Assembly (NCBI GenBank): GCA_029259935.1
Contig: JAJDEH010000191.1
Location: 1 to 37,034 of the forward strand
Direction: 5' to 3'
DNA length: 37,034 bases
Origin: Planctomycetota bacterium
Lineage (GTDB): Bacteria; Planctomycetota; Planctomycetia; Pirellulales; Pirellulaceae
The translations under genes and the position numbers were made by a program. This document shows, piece after piece, positions 7,608-16,014 of this stretch (positions within the stretch are counted from its first letter, which is position 1; each line of letters opens with the position of its first letter). The notes beneath the pieces are model-generated. The model was not told the origin of the DNA and did not search any database. It worked only from the letters and a program-made list of their open reading frames with translations.

Positions 7608-9095
7608 ATGCGATTAGCAATTGGTTTTCTAGTTGCCACTCTGTCGTTCGCCAGCACATGTCTGGCGCAAGCGACCTATCCGTCCGTCGCTTCCATCATG
7701 AAGCAATACGACGGCAATCAAGACGGCACGCTCACCCAGAGCGAAATTGCCAAAAGCAAATACGCACGACAGTTTCCGCGTTGGGACAAGAATGGCGATG
7801 GCAAAGTTTCGGCCGAGGACGTTATTGCCTTTCGCCGTCGCTTTGGAATCGCGGCGGACGGAACGCTTCTGAGCGCTCAACCGCAAGAACTGAAAATTCC
7901 CGACATCGAGGACCTGACGCGAGTTGATCGCACGCACCGGCCGACAAGACAGGCGGCGCAACACTCCGCTTATGTGTTGCGCACTCGGAAGCATGAGGTT
8001 GCCGGCGATGGCTACGTTGTCTTGACCGACCACACCGCCACTGGGTTTCTGGAACCGCTCAAGCGACTGGCCGCCCACCATCACGGAGAACTGTTGGAAG
8101 TCAAGGATCTGGCCACGTTGCATCAACAGACCGTCGCCTTCAACCAACTCCGTGAAAAGCTACGCACTGGCAAGGCCAAATACGTGGCCATCGCTCCGCG
8201 GCTGGAATCGTTTCGCGAAAACGTGCTGCTGGGCATGTGGGAATTGCTGTCGACTATCGACGACGATCCGCAAATCGATGCCCTGCCCGGACTGCTGCTG
8301 GCGTCCAGCGAAAAGGCGTTCGGCAAGTTGATCGACCAATCGATCGGATTTCGTCCACTCGCCTCACAAGATGTGAAGCCGCTGGCGATCAGCCAAGTGC
8401 AACAAGCTTCGGAAACTCGTTCACTTCAAAAGGCCGGCATCTTACGAAACCAATTTGCCAAGTTCGGACATGAAACGCCGGTGGTGGCCATTTACGGACA
8501 ACAAGCGAAAGATGCCGCCAAGCTGCCGGGCGAACAGGTTTGGAACTTGACCGTGCCGGGCAGACGGAAGTTCGTGCGAGAATTTCCCGCTCCCGTTGCG
8601 CGGGCCTTCAAAAACGCGACCCTCATCATCATGCACGGACACGGCGTGCCCGGCATGTCCTGCAGCGTCGACGTGGAGGGCTTGCCCAACGACCTCAGCG
8701 GCAAGATTCTGCTGTCGGGTTCATGCTTTTCTGCCGCCCCGCGACAGTCGGATCTGCCGCGGTTAAGCGAGGCTCCCGGCGGCTACCAAGTGAAGCAGCG
8801 CGATGCCTTCATCCTGCGTGCGGTTGACAACGGCGCAGTGGTGGCGTTGGGACATCAACGATTGAATTCTGGTTTTCCGCATCTGTATCCCGTGCTGGAG
8901 TCTTGGATGCAAGGCCAGACCGTGGGTCGTGCGTATCAACAATTGCTGAATGGACTAATCGAATTGCAGAACACGCAATCGGGTGACTTCGTTATCCGCG
9001 ACCAGCAGAAGCAGCAAAAACGCCACCCGCAAAACCGGCTGCTGTATGTGATTATCGGCGATCCCGCGCTGCAACCGCTGGAGCCCTTTGAGTAA
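7608..9095 (+). CDS. Secreted EF-hand protein with caspase/gingipain-like His-Cys domain
   Basis: The ATG at 7608 is chosen over 7584 because AAAGGA precedes it and a signal peptide follows at once (MRLAIGFLVATLSFASTCLA). The mature protein opens with two EF-hand loops, DGNQDGTLTQSE (35-46) and DKNGDGKVSAED (60-71), which should bind calcium. The C-terminal half has IIMHGHGVPGMSC (His 343, His 345), then ILLSGSCFSAAP (Cys 373). A His-Gly and a Cys after a beta strand in this order is the active-site pattern of clan CD peptidases (caspase, gingipain/C25, clostripain). A later LRAVDNGAVVALGHQRL segment also fits a C25-like fold. The length is 495 residues. The next gene begins in its stop codon. 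Function is inferred to be a calcium-dependent extracytoplasmic cysteine protease; the substrate is unknown. Confidence 0.7.
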   Translation: MRLAIGFLVATLSFASTCLAQATYPSVASIMKQYDGNQDGTLTQSEIAKSKYARQFPRWDKNGDGKVSAEDVIAFRRRFGIAADGTLLSAQPQELKIPDIEDLTRVDRTHRPTRQAAQHSAYVLRTRKHEVAGDGYVVLTDHTATGFLEPLKRLAAHHHGELLEVKDLATLHQQTVAFNQLREKLRTGKAKYVAIAPRLESFRENVLLGMWELLSTIDDDPQIDALPGLLLASSEKAFGKLIDQSIGFRPLASQDVKPLAISQVQQASETRSLQKAGILRNQFAKFGHETPVVAIYGQQAKDAAKLPGEQVWNLTVPGRRKFVREFPAPVARAFKNATLIIMHGHGVPGMSCSVDVEGLPNDLSGKILLSGSCFSAAPRQSDLPRLSEAPGGYQVKQRDAFILRAVDNGAVVALGHQRLNSGFPHLYPVLESWMQGQTVGRAYQQLLNGLIELQNTQSGDFVIRDQQKQQKRHPQNRLLYVIIGDPALQPLEPFE

Positions 9096-10045
9096 TGCGT
9101 GCCGTTCCAATTTGCATATCGGCGATCTGTCTGGCTTGGTTTCTGGTCTCTTCGGCGGTGGCCGACGAACGCGAATCGGACGCGCCCTTCGTCACGGTTC
9201 TGGGTGTCGCGCAGGACGCTGGTTATCCGCAGGCCGGTTGCCGCAAGGCGTGCTGCCAAGCAGCTTGGAACGATGAAAAACTTAAGCGACATGTTGCCTG
9301 TCTGGCAATCGTCGACCCACGGCATGGCCAGCGTTGGCTGATCGACTGCACGCCCGACTTTCGCGAACAGCTTCGCACGCTCGACCAGCTCGCGCCAACC
9401 AAGAAAACACCCGGGCTCGATGGAATTCTGCTCACGCACGCCCACGTCGGCCACTACGCTGGGTTGATCCATCTAGGGCGAGAAGTGATCGGGGCCGACC
9501 GCGTGCCGGTTTACGCGATGCCAAGGATGCGCTCGTTTTTGGAAAGCAACGGGCCGTGGGAACAACTGATCAAGCTCAAGCAGATCGCCATCCACAGGCT
9601 GGCCGACGCCCACCAACTGAAACTCAACAACCGAATCGCGATGACTCCGTTTCTAGTGCCGCATCGCGATGAGTATTCGGAGACCGTCGGTTTTCTCATT
9701 CAAGGCCCGTCTCGCAAGATCGTCTACATACCGGACATCGATAAATGGGAACGGTGGAAAGTCAAGATTGAAGACATTCTGGCCGACGCGGACATCGCCT
9801 ATCTGGACGGCACTTTCTTTGCAGACGGCGAACTGCCTGGTCGCGACATTTCAAAAATTCCGCATCCGTTTGTTACGGAGAGCATCCAGCGGTTCAAGAG
9901 CCTATCCGCCAAGGATCGCGGCAAAGTGCGGTTCATTCACACCAACCATACCAACCCCATTCTCGACCCGGCCTCGTCTGCGGCTAGTGCAGTCAAAGCG
10001 GCCGGGCATCACGTAGCCCGGCAGGGCGAACGATTTAGTTTCTGA
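9095..10045 (+). CDS. Secreted PqqB-like metallo-beta-lactamase-fold protein
   Basis: The ATG shares one base with the TAA of the upstream gene (TAATG), so translation is probably coupled. The first ~23 residues look like a signal peptide (ICISAICLAWFLVSSAVADE). The core VTVLGVAQDAGYPQAGCRKACC opens like the PqqB family of the metallo-beta-lactamase fold, which have a 'VLGsaaGgGfPqw.C.C' start. The metal motif THAHVGH (His 115, 117, 120) is HxHxGH instead of the usual HxHxDH. Other likely ligands are VPHRDEYSETVGF, YIPDID, and FIHTNHTNP near the end. Export makes a role in PQQ synthesis unlikely; a hydrolase or oxygenase role outside the cytoplasm is possible. No other pqq genes are nearby. 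Confidence 0.75.
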   Translation: MRAVPICISAICLAWFLVSSAVADERESDAPFVTVLGVAQDAGYPQAGCRKACCQAAWNDEKLKRHVACLAIVDPRHGQRWLIDCTPDFREQLRTLDQLAPTKKTPGLDGILLTHAHVGHYAGLIHLGREVIGADRVPVYAMPRMRSFLESNGPWEQLIKLKQIAIHRLADAHQLKLNNRIAMTPFLVPHRDEYSETVGFLIQGPSRKIVYIPDIDKWERWKVKIEDILADADIAYLDGTFFADGELPGRDISKIPHPFVTESIQRFKSLSAKDRGKVRFIHTNHTNPILDPASSAASAVKAAGHHVARQGERFSF

Positions 10046-10114
10046 CGAGGCTGGACCTACGAGGGACGTCGGCGGCCCATTTCTGGGCAACTGTACCTTT
10101 GCCAAAGCACACGC

Positions 10115-10627
10115 TCATTTCCAAGCGTCGAATTCCGTCCCGTACTTTGCGATGCCCGCCACGTTTACCATTGAATCTTCGTCAAGCAGCAAGATCATGA
10201 ATACGTCGTCGGGGACATTGAATTCGCAAGAAATTCCGTAACGAGATGCGGGCACGAAGTCGAACCGTGGATAATACTCTGGGTGCCCGAGTACGACGAC
10301 AAACGGAACGCCGGTGCTGCGCGCCGCTTCAAGGCCAAAACTGACCAGCTTCAATCCAATGCCTTGGCGCTGCCAGCCGGGCAGCACCGACATCGGACCC
10401 AACCCCAGTCCGGCAATTTCGCGGTTGCCGGATTCAATCACTACCGGCGAGAAGATGATGTGTCCCACCACTTGGCTTTCATCTTCCGCGACAAGAGAAA
10501 TCGCATCTGGACACGAAACCCGTAGTCGTTCCACTAGGTCCGCTTCATCCCGGCCGCCGAAGGCGTGCAGATTGACTTGGCGCACCCCGGCGGCGTCATT
10601 CACATTATCTTGACGTATGGCAATCAT
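10115..10627 (-). CDS. GNAT-family N-acetyltransferase
   Basis: The 170-residue protein has the GNAT fold: an N-terminal [20 protein letters not shown], then [11 protein letters not shown] for the central strands, then [19 protein letters not shown]. The last stretch contains the acetyl-CoA pyrophosphate-binding Q/RxxGxG/A motif (RQGIG). [19 protein letters not shown] is typical of the YhbS-like subgroup. It uses acetyl-CoA to acetylate an amine; the substrate is unknown. Its ATG overlaps the TGA of the upstream Tat-exported protein (ATGA), so the two are probably translated together. It is convergent with the PqqB-like gene; the 69-base gap shows no clear terminator hairpin. Confidence 0.85.
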   Translation of the reverse strand: MIAIRQDNVNDAAGVRQVNLHAFGGRDEADLVERLRVSCPDAISLVAEDESQVVGHIIFSPVVIESGNREIAGLGLGPMSVLPGWQRQGIGLKLVSFGLEAARSTGVPFVVVLGHPEYYPRFDFVPASRYGISCEFNVPDDVFMILLLDEDSMVNVAGIAKYGTEFDAWK

Positions 10628-11991
10628 CTTTTGGTCCGATTCAGACCTGACGGCGGGGCAGAGTCCAACTTAGGGTGCGGCGCATGCGGGTAGTCGACGG
10701 GTTGATAGTGAATCGTCAATTCGGGTGTCATCAGCTTTTTCTGTTTCTGAACTCGTGACGTAAGCGCCCGGTCCAGAATACCGCTGGTCAGCAGCGAACG
10801 CTCCACGGGATAGCTTGGCACACCCGTATGCATCATCCGTTCGATCGCTTTCAGCAAAAAAGCGAAGTGCGGGTAAGCGGGCTGTATTCGTTCTTCAAAC
10901 CGAGTGGCCAACAATCGACGTTGCCCCTTGATTTTCAACGCTGCGGAAATCCCGCCGGCATATTCCGGCAGCATTAGCACGGCACCCTGTAGCCCGTCGA
11001 CGTATTGGAACAAGAACAGCGCCGCCTGTTCGTCCGCCCGCATATTGACGTCTTTCCGTTTCGGAATGGTCGCCAGCGCGGCGTCCAATAGGTCTTGTCG
11101 AACCAGCCCGTCGTCAACGGCTTTCCAGATGGCATCGCCTTGCAAACATTGCACCGATTTAACACCCCGCTCGGCATCCCGCCGCCGTTCGACGAGGCAC
11201 TGAAAGCAATCCAGCGTGTGACTGCCGTAAATGTCCAGACCCGAGTAACCGATGCCCACGGCCGATTCGATCTCGCATCCCATCGGCACGCTGATCTCTG
11301 GTTTGCGATAGCTGAGCGGCATCGACGACCCGGCCATGAAAGGAACTTTCATTTCACGCGCGCGATCGTACATCCATTTGGCGTCCGCCCAGACCGGTCC
11401 CAGATGCTTATCGCTGAAGACCGGCACGACGCGACTATGCTTCTTGAAGGTGTCGGTGATCTGTTTAAAAAAGCGACGGCGCGGATACAGGTGCTGTCCC
11501 TTGTCGTTCGATGGATAACTGCCGTGCTCGCCGATGCTGATCACGCCATCGATTGGGATTCGGTCGCCGCCGACCGTGACCGCCCCTTCAATCGTATCGA
11601 AGATGGGGATGTCGTACTTGGCCGCCATCTTTCGTGAGATGTCTCGCTGAACGTCCTGGCCCGAACCGTGCTGCCCATCGACTTGCTCGACGTACATCGA
11701 AGCGAGCGTTAGAGCTGGCCCAGTACCGCCGTCTTGCTGCCAGCCTTCTAGGATCTTTCCCAGGAGGACGTCGGCATGTAGGCCCTTGCGATAAGCCGTG
11801 ACGACTGCGGCGACGGACTTTGGTTTCGTTGCCGGAGCTAAAACAGCGGCGGAAGGCCGAGCTAGTCCGCCCCAGAGGGCCGTCCCGGCAGCGCCGGCGA
11901 GCCAATCCCTGCGAGTGACGATGTTGGCTGTTTTAGCGCTGTTGGCTGTTTTAGCGCTGTTGGCTGTGTTGGCGATGTTGGCTGTGTTCAT
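10624..11991 (-). CDS. Tat-exported protein of unknown function, 455 aa
   Basis: The N-terminus carries a twin-arginine signal: [19 protein letters not shown] (Arg 27, Arg 28, then a hydrophobic region and ALA-type cleavage site). The first 24 residues before it are a repeated Thr-Ala-Asn-Ser-Ala-Lys pattern made by an 18-bp tandem DNA repeat. The mature part has [25 protein letters not shown], a [12 protein letters not shown] segment and [20 protein letters not shown], an arrangement I associate with secreted planctomycete proteins annotated only as hypothetical. It resembles oxidoreductase-like Rossmann proteins in the first half, but no clear GxGxxG is seen. Export by Tat suggests a folded or cofactor-bearing protein. 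It is coupled to the downstream acetyltransferase. Function unknown. Confidence 0.8.
   Translation of the reverse strand: MNTANIANTANSAKTANSAKTANIVTRRDWLAGAAGTALWGGLARPSAAVLAPATKPKSVAAVVTAYRKGLHADVLLGKILEGWQQDGGTGPALTLASMYVEQVDGQHGSGQDVQRDISRKMAAKYDIPIFDTIEGAVTVGGDRIPIDGVISIGEHGSYPSNDKGQHLYPRRRFFKQITDTFKKHSRVVPVFSDKHLGPVWADAKWMYDRAREMKVPFMAGSSMPLSYRKPEISVPMGCEIESAVGIGYSGLDIYGSHTLDCFQCLVERRRDAERGVKSVQCLQGDAIWKAVDDGLVRQDLLDAALATIPKRKDVNMRADEQAALFLFQYVDGLQGAVLMLPEYAGGISAALKIKGQRRLLATRFEERIQPAYPHFAFLLKAIERMMHTGVPSYPVERSLLTSGILDRALTSRVQKQKKLMTPELTIHYQPVDYPHAPHPKLDSAPPSGLNRTKR
11931..11984 (-). repeat. 18-bp tandem repeat inside the Tat signal n-region
   Basis: Two identical 18-base units (TTTTAGCGCTGTTGGCTG on the plus strand, 11931-11948 and 11949-11966) are followed by a diverged third (TGTTGGCGATGTTGGCTG, 11967-11984). 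They are in frame, coding six residues per unit, and lie just after the start codon of the Tat-exported protein. Confidence 0.85.
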
Positions 11992-12071
11992 CGCCTCACT
12001 TTAGCCTGCGGAAGTAGCTCGGTGCAACAATTCATGAATGGCAAGCCGGCCCATTAGGACCGTTGCTCGAC

Positions 12072-12392
12072 TCATTCATCATCTTCGATCGAGGACGCTT
12101 TCGCCCGTTCCTCTTCCAATTGAGCTGCTTCCAAGTGAACTTGCGCCTGTTCGGCTTGTTGCCTTGCCATCTCAGCCCGTAGCGCTGCAACCTCCGCCAT
12201 TTTAAGGGCCTCTTTTGCCGCCATCGCGGCCTTGTTCGCTTGCTCGTATGCCTTCTGTTCCGCTTCCTCGGCGCGGCGCTGTTCAGGAATCTTGCCAGCG
12301 AAGTACGCCGCGACGATCAGCATCAAGACTAAGATTGTTTTGATGCTGAATTGAAAAGGATGCCGTCGCGGTTTGCCCGTTTGCTGGTTCAT
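12072..12392 (-). CDS. Small membrane protein with C-terminal coiled coil, 106 aa
   Basis: A basic N-terminus (TGKPRRHPFQFSIKTI) is followed by one membrane helix (LVLMLIVAAYFAGKI) and then a long Ala/Glu/Gln-rich helix (about residues 38-95). The helix lacks prolines and has a heptad-like pattern, so it should form a coiled coil. The 'FQFSIKTILVLMLIVAAYFAG' type of start is frequent in small planctomycete membrane proteins. It lies downstream of mlaD on the same strand with a 142-base gap. A scaffold or membrane-tether role is possible; function is unknown. Confidence 0.65.
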   Translation of the reverse strand: MNQQTGKPRRHPFQFSIKTILVLMLIVAAYFAGKIPEQRRAEEAEQKAYEQANKAAMAAKEALKMAEVAALRAEMARQQAEQAQVHLEAAQLEEERAKASSIEDDE

Positions 12393-12534
12393 ATTGCTTC
12401 ACTTCGACAGGAGTTGCCATGGGTCAGCATATACGAGCGTTGCGGCTTTCGCCAGCAATTCGAGACTCATCAGTTGTGTGCGGCATTCTCGGCGTTAGTA
12501 CGCGTGCGTCTCAAGAGGTCGCTCTTGCCACTTC

Positions 12535-13680
12535 TTAGGGTTGACGTTGCCAAGGCCGGCCGCTGATGAGTGGAACCTTAACTCCGTCGTCGCTCTTATA
12601 GAGCGCCCCGCGAACTCCCAATTGGGCCGGGTTGCGAGCCAGTTTGTCGGCCAGAATTCTGGCGTCGCTGAGGATTGGCTTGAGTTTGGCGCTGGCAATC
12701 TCCATATTGCCGGCCGCCCGATTCAGACGATGGTAAAGCTCGTCGTCATGAACCAAGTGGCCGATCGTTCCGTTGGGGTCGTTGATGGACTGACTGAATT
12801 GCACTAGATAGTCGAGCACCTCCTCGACATTGGCCACGCTGCGTTGCAGGCCGCTGATCAGTTCCTCGCCATGTTCGCCCAGGGGTTGGGTAAAACCTTC
12901 CAAGTTCGCCAAGTTCGATTCCGCCCGCTGCCCGGCGCGTTCGATCGTGCCCAACGCGACACGGGCGTCGGACAACGTTTGCCGCGCATCGGCCAGAACT
13001 GCCGGCAGTTCGACGACGGTTTGCTTGAGCCGCTGTTTTAGCTCTTCATCGCCGATGACGTCGTTGACATTGGTCAATGTTTGATTGAGTTGTTCCAGCG
13101 CGCGATCCGACTTGGCGACCATCGACTTGATTTGGCCGTCGTTTTGTCCGACGACGCCCGCCAGGCCGTCGGTCAGTTGGGCAATCTTCTGTCCGGCGGC
13201 ATCGACCGAGGTAAACGCGGCCGTGATCTTGTCTTCCATGCCGACGATCATTTTCATAATCTCGCCGGGACTTCCGACAGGCGTATCGTCCGCGATGATC
13301 GTTTCGCCGTCTTGAAAAACGCGAATTTCTTCGGGCATGCTCTTGGCATCCCGAGGAACGAACTGCACCACGGAATCTCCCAACAACGAGGCGGTGGCGA
13401 TTTGCGGGGTTTCACTGGTCCGCAATTCGCGGCCTTGGTCGATCTTCATGGTCAGCAGCACGCCATCGTCCAACAAATCGACTTGCGATACGCGGCCAAT
13501 GCGGACACCGTGCTTGGTGACGGGAGTATCCACGACGACGTTGGGGGCGTGCGAATGCTTGAGATAGAGTGTATAGGTACTACGAACGCCCTCCCCAAAC
13601 CAAAGCGCCAAAGTGCCCGCGATCAGCACCGCGGCGATCACGACAACCCCGACGCGAAATTGAATGATTCGATCGTCCAT
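12535..13680 (-). CDS. mlaD: MlaD-type MCE-domain lipid-transport protein
   Basis: This is the third gene of an mlaE-mlaF-mlaD series on the minus strand. The 381-residue protein begins with a membrane anchor (VGVVVIAAVLIAGTLALWF, about residues 9-27). One MCE domain follows: THGVRIGRV-like 'KHGVRIGRVSQVDLLDDGVL' and a LLGDSVVQFVP strand (about 35-110). The C-terminal ~250 residues are mostly helical with QLTDGLAGVVGQ and NVNDVIGDEELKQRLKQTV, as in MCE proteins that form hexameric rings or tunnels across the periplasm. Its partners are the permease and ATPase upstream. The complex moves phospholipids between membranes in Gram-negative bacteria; direction and cargo here are not shown by the sequence. 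Confidence 0.88.
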   Translation of the reverse strand: MDDRIIQFRVGVVVIAAVLIAGTLALWFGEGVRSTYTLYLKHSHAPNVVVDTPVTKHGVRIGRVSQVDLLDDGVLLTMKIDQGRELRTSETPQIATASLLGDSVVQFVPRDAKSMPEEIRVFQDGETIIADDTPVGSPGEIMKMIVGMEDKITAAFTSVDAAGQKIAQLTDGLAGVVGQNDGQIKSMVAKSDRALEQLNQTLTNVNDVIGDEELKQRLKQTVVELPAVLADARQTLSDARVALGTIERAGQRAESNLANLEGFTQPLGEHGEELISGLQRSVANVEEVLDYLVQFSQSINDPNGTIGHLVHDDELYHRLNRAAGNMEIASAKLKPILSDARILADKLARNPAQLGVRGALYKSDDGVKVPLISGRPWQRQP

Positions 13681-13823
13681 AATCTCGCTTTCGTGTCACA
13701 GGTTCGCGGATTGTGTTGAAGTCTTGCCGGGCAGCGCCGCAGGATTCAGACAGCGCGGATCGCCCCGATCCACCCAAGCGCGAAACCGCGCGAGGCACAA
13801 CAAACAAGCCAACAAGGTCAGCA

Positions 13824-14660
13824 TTACGCGGCCCTCCGCAGTTCCGTCAATCGGTCGCCCGCTTCGCCGTTCACGAATTGCGTAACCCGGCGATCGCCGC
13901 AGTCGTCGATTTCCGCTGGCGAGCCGTCGAAGATCTGTTGTGCGGCGTCGCTCTCCAACCGCGCCAGCGGATACAGCATGACCACGCGGTCGGCGACCTT
14001 ACGCGCGGTTTTCATGTCGTGCGTCACGACAATGCTGGTCACCGGATAGCGGACTCGCGTGCAGATGATCAGTTCGTTGATGACATCGCTGACGATGGGG
14101 TCAAGCCCCGTGGTCGGTTCGTCGTACAGCAGCACCTCCGGATTTAGAATCAAAGCCCGAGCTAAACCAACCCGTTTCCGCATGCCGCCCGAGAGTTCCG
14201 CCGGTTTCTTCCAAATTGCATCGCGTGGCAGGCCGACCGCCTCTAATCGTTCAACCACCATCTCTTCCATCTCCTCCACGCTCAACTTGCGATGCTGGCG
14301 CAGCGGGAAAGCGATGTTTTCACCGACGGTCATGCTGTCGAACAGCGCCGCGTTTTGGAAGACAAAGCCGAATCGCAATCGCTGTTGGGCCAATTGTTTG
14401 TCATTGAGATCGGCCAGCGCGGAGTCGTCGAAACGAACTTCGCCTTGTTGCGGCTGGACCAGTCCGATCATGGTTTTCATCAACACTGTTTTGCCACAGC
14501 CGCTTTCGCCCAAAATGACCAGTGTTTGGCCACGGGGAATCGACAGGTTAATGTCACGCAGAACATGCTGGCCGCCAAAACGGACATGCACGTCGCGAAT
14601 GTCGATCAACGAAGGTTCCCCGTCGGAATGCACATCGGCGAGATTCAATTCAGGAGGCAT
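13824..14660 (-). CDS. mlaF: MlaF-type ABC transporter ATP-binding protein
   Basis: The ATG at 14660 is chosen because it lies five bases after the mlaE stop. An upstream start inside mlaE would add an Arg/His-rich segment that is a shadow of mlaE. The 278-residue protein has Walker A GESGCGKT, the signature LSGGMRKRVGLARAL and Walker B VLLYDEPTTGLDP, followed by the switch histidine in IVVTHDMKTA. 'LSGGMRKRV' is the usual signature in MlaF/Ttg2A ATPases. It drives the MlaE permease dimer. A C-terminal tail of about 30 residues after the core (SPAEIDDCGDRRVTQFVNGEA) matches the handshake region seen in the family. Confidence 0.9.
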   Translation of the reverse strand: MPPELNLADVHSDGEPSLIDIRDVHVRFGGQHVLRDINLSIPRGQTLVILGESGCGKTVLMKTMIGLVQPQQGEVRFDDSALADLNDKQLAQQRLRFGFVFQNAALFDSMTVGENIAFPLRQHRKLSVEEMEEMVVERLEAVGLPRDAIWKKPAELSGGMRKRVGLARALILNPEVLLYDEPTTGLDPIVSDVINELIICTRVRYPVTSIVVTHDMKTARKVADRVVMLYPLARLESDAAQQIFDGSPAEIDDCGDRRVTQFVNGEAGDRLTELRRAA

Positions 14661-14665
14661 GGCGG

Positions 14666-15529
14666 CTAAAGTGAGACTCCGGAAACGTGATAGATGATGT
14701 CGATGGCGATGCCGATCAGCAGGTCGAGGGCAATGATTCCGACAAACGAATAGACGAAGGCGGCCGTGGCGGCGCGTCCCACGCCTTCCGCGCCAGCCCC
14801 GCTTTGGAAGCCGCGATAGCAACTGGTGACGGCGATCGCCAATCCGAAGAAAAGACTTTTAATGATTCCGATCAGCACGTCGAGGCCGCCCACGAATTGG
14901 GCCGAATTGTGCCAATAGTATTGCTGTTCAACGCCCAGAATCATCACGCTGTAGAAATAGCCGCCGACCACGCCCATGAAGTCGGCCATGATCGTAAGGG
15001 TCGGAATCAGTACCAGGCAAGCCAACACGCGCGGCACGGCAAGATAGTGAATCGGATTGACGCCCATGGACGACAGGGCGTCAATTTGTTCCGTGACTTT
15101 CATCGTGCCAAGTTCCGCCGCCATCGAACTGCCCACCCGGCCGGCCAGCATGACGGCCGCCAGTACCGGCCCCAGTTCGCGCACCAGCGCCATATTGATC
15201 ACTGCTCCCAATCTCGATTCCATCCCGATCGACGAGAATTGAAAATGGATTTGCAGCGCCACGATCATGCCAAAAAACGTGCCCGTCACCGCGACCACCG
15301 GCAAGCTCTGCACACCGACCTGGTAAAAGTTCGGCAACACCGTGCCACGGCGCGGCCAGCGAGTAAACATCCAGCTTACGATCTGCCCGATGAAGATCAC
15401 CTGATCGCCAATCGAGATGATCATGTTGATCACCACCTGTCCCCAATCGGCCACCCAATCGACCAAGGCGGCGCCGATCCCGGTCGGAGATTCGGCGGCA
15501 TTGTCTGAAATTGGCAGCGTGGTTGACAT
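14666..15529 (-). CDS. mlaE: MlaE-type ABC transporter permease
   Basis: The ATG at 15529 gives 287 residues; a GTG at 15568 would add 13 residues and cannot be excluded, since neither start has a strong ribosome site. The permease core is typical: VTGTFFGMIVALQIHFQF, LVRELGPVLAAVMLAGRVGS, and AAELGTMKVTEQIDALSSMG. The last of these is the conserved cytoplasmic coupling helix. Five to six membrane segments are seen, ending with FGLAIAVTSCYRGF and GIIALDLLIGIAIDIIY. It forms the membrane channel of the Mla/MCE lipid transporter. It is the first gene of the operon with mlaF and mlaD. The 485-base region upstream to the divergent AAA+ gene would hold its promoter. Confidence 0.9.
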   Translation of the reverse strand: MSTTLPISDNAAESPTGIGAALVDWVADWGQVVINMIISIGDQVIFIGQIVSWMFTRWPRRGTVLPNFYQVGVQSLPVVAVTGTFFGMIVALQIHFQFSSIGMESRLGAVINMALVRELGPVLAAVMLAGRVGSSMAAELGTMKVTEQIDALSSMGVNPIHYLAVPRVLACLVLIPTLTIMADFMGVVGGYFYSVMILGVEQQYYWHNSAQFVGGLDVLIGIIKSLFFGLAIAVTSCYRGFQSGAGAEGVGRAATAAFVYSFVGIIALDLLIGIAIDIIYHVSGVSL

Positions 15530-16014
15530 GCTGGGGGCTCGATCGTTCAATATCCGCGCCGTGGGCACGAATAGAGTGGGAAAAGTTGCGGCACTGTCTT
15601 GCTAGCGGTGTTGGTTGGCGGATTGACGGCGCGCGTCACTCCACATAGGTCCTTTTCGTGGTTGTTTCGACGAGTTGGGCTTGTGGCTTGAGGAAAGCCT
15701 AACGATTGGAGCGAAATTAACGATTTAGCAGTCTAGGATGGCTTCTGGACGAGATTCCATTGCCGTCTTTCCGAATCGATTTCCGCAAAACAGCCAGGAA
15801 AACGCGGTCACCGCCCATATCCAAGCGGCGGCCTCATGCCCTCCGGTACTCCGACGCCGGTTTGGCCGCCGGATCGCAGCGACTAAAATAGATGACATGG
15901 GAAGATTAGCGAGGGAACCACAGGTCAGGCAAACACCCGTTTCATCACTTCGCCTGCTGCGCGCGCGGTCGGCGTACCTTTTTCGGCTCGTTGGACTCCT
16001 TCCCCGAACCTAGC
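15530..16014. other. Divergent intergenic region, mlaE / AAA+ ATPase
   Basis: This 485-base gap between two divergent genes must hold both promoters. A TTGACG lies at 15623-15628 on the plus strand without a good -10 partner at the right distance. An ORF at 15738-16013 (91 aa) is Arg- and Pro-rich with no recognisable domain and is judged spurious. No repeat, RNA gene or strong hairpin is seen. Confidence 0.5.

Noticed and set aside
10046..10114. Terminator between convergent genes
   Set aside because: No stable hairpin followed by a T-run was seen.
13081..13719. 212-residue frame on the plus strand
   Set aside because: Antisense to mlaD, which has a clear MCE domain and operon context.
14687..15508. 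273-residue frame on the plus strand
   Set aside because: Antisense to mlaE; His/Asp/Arg-rich composition typical of shadows in GC-rich DNA.
15738..16013. 91-residue frame before the AAA+ gene
   Set aside because: No domain, Arg-rich, ends against the AAA+ start; more likely promoter region.
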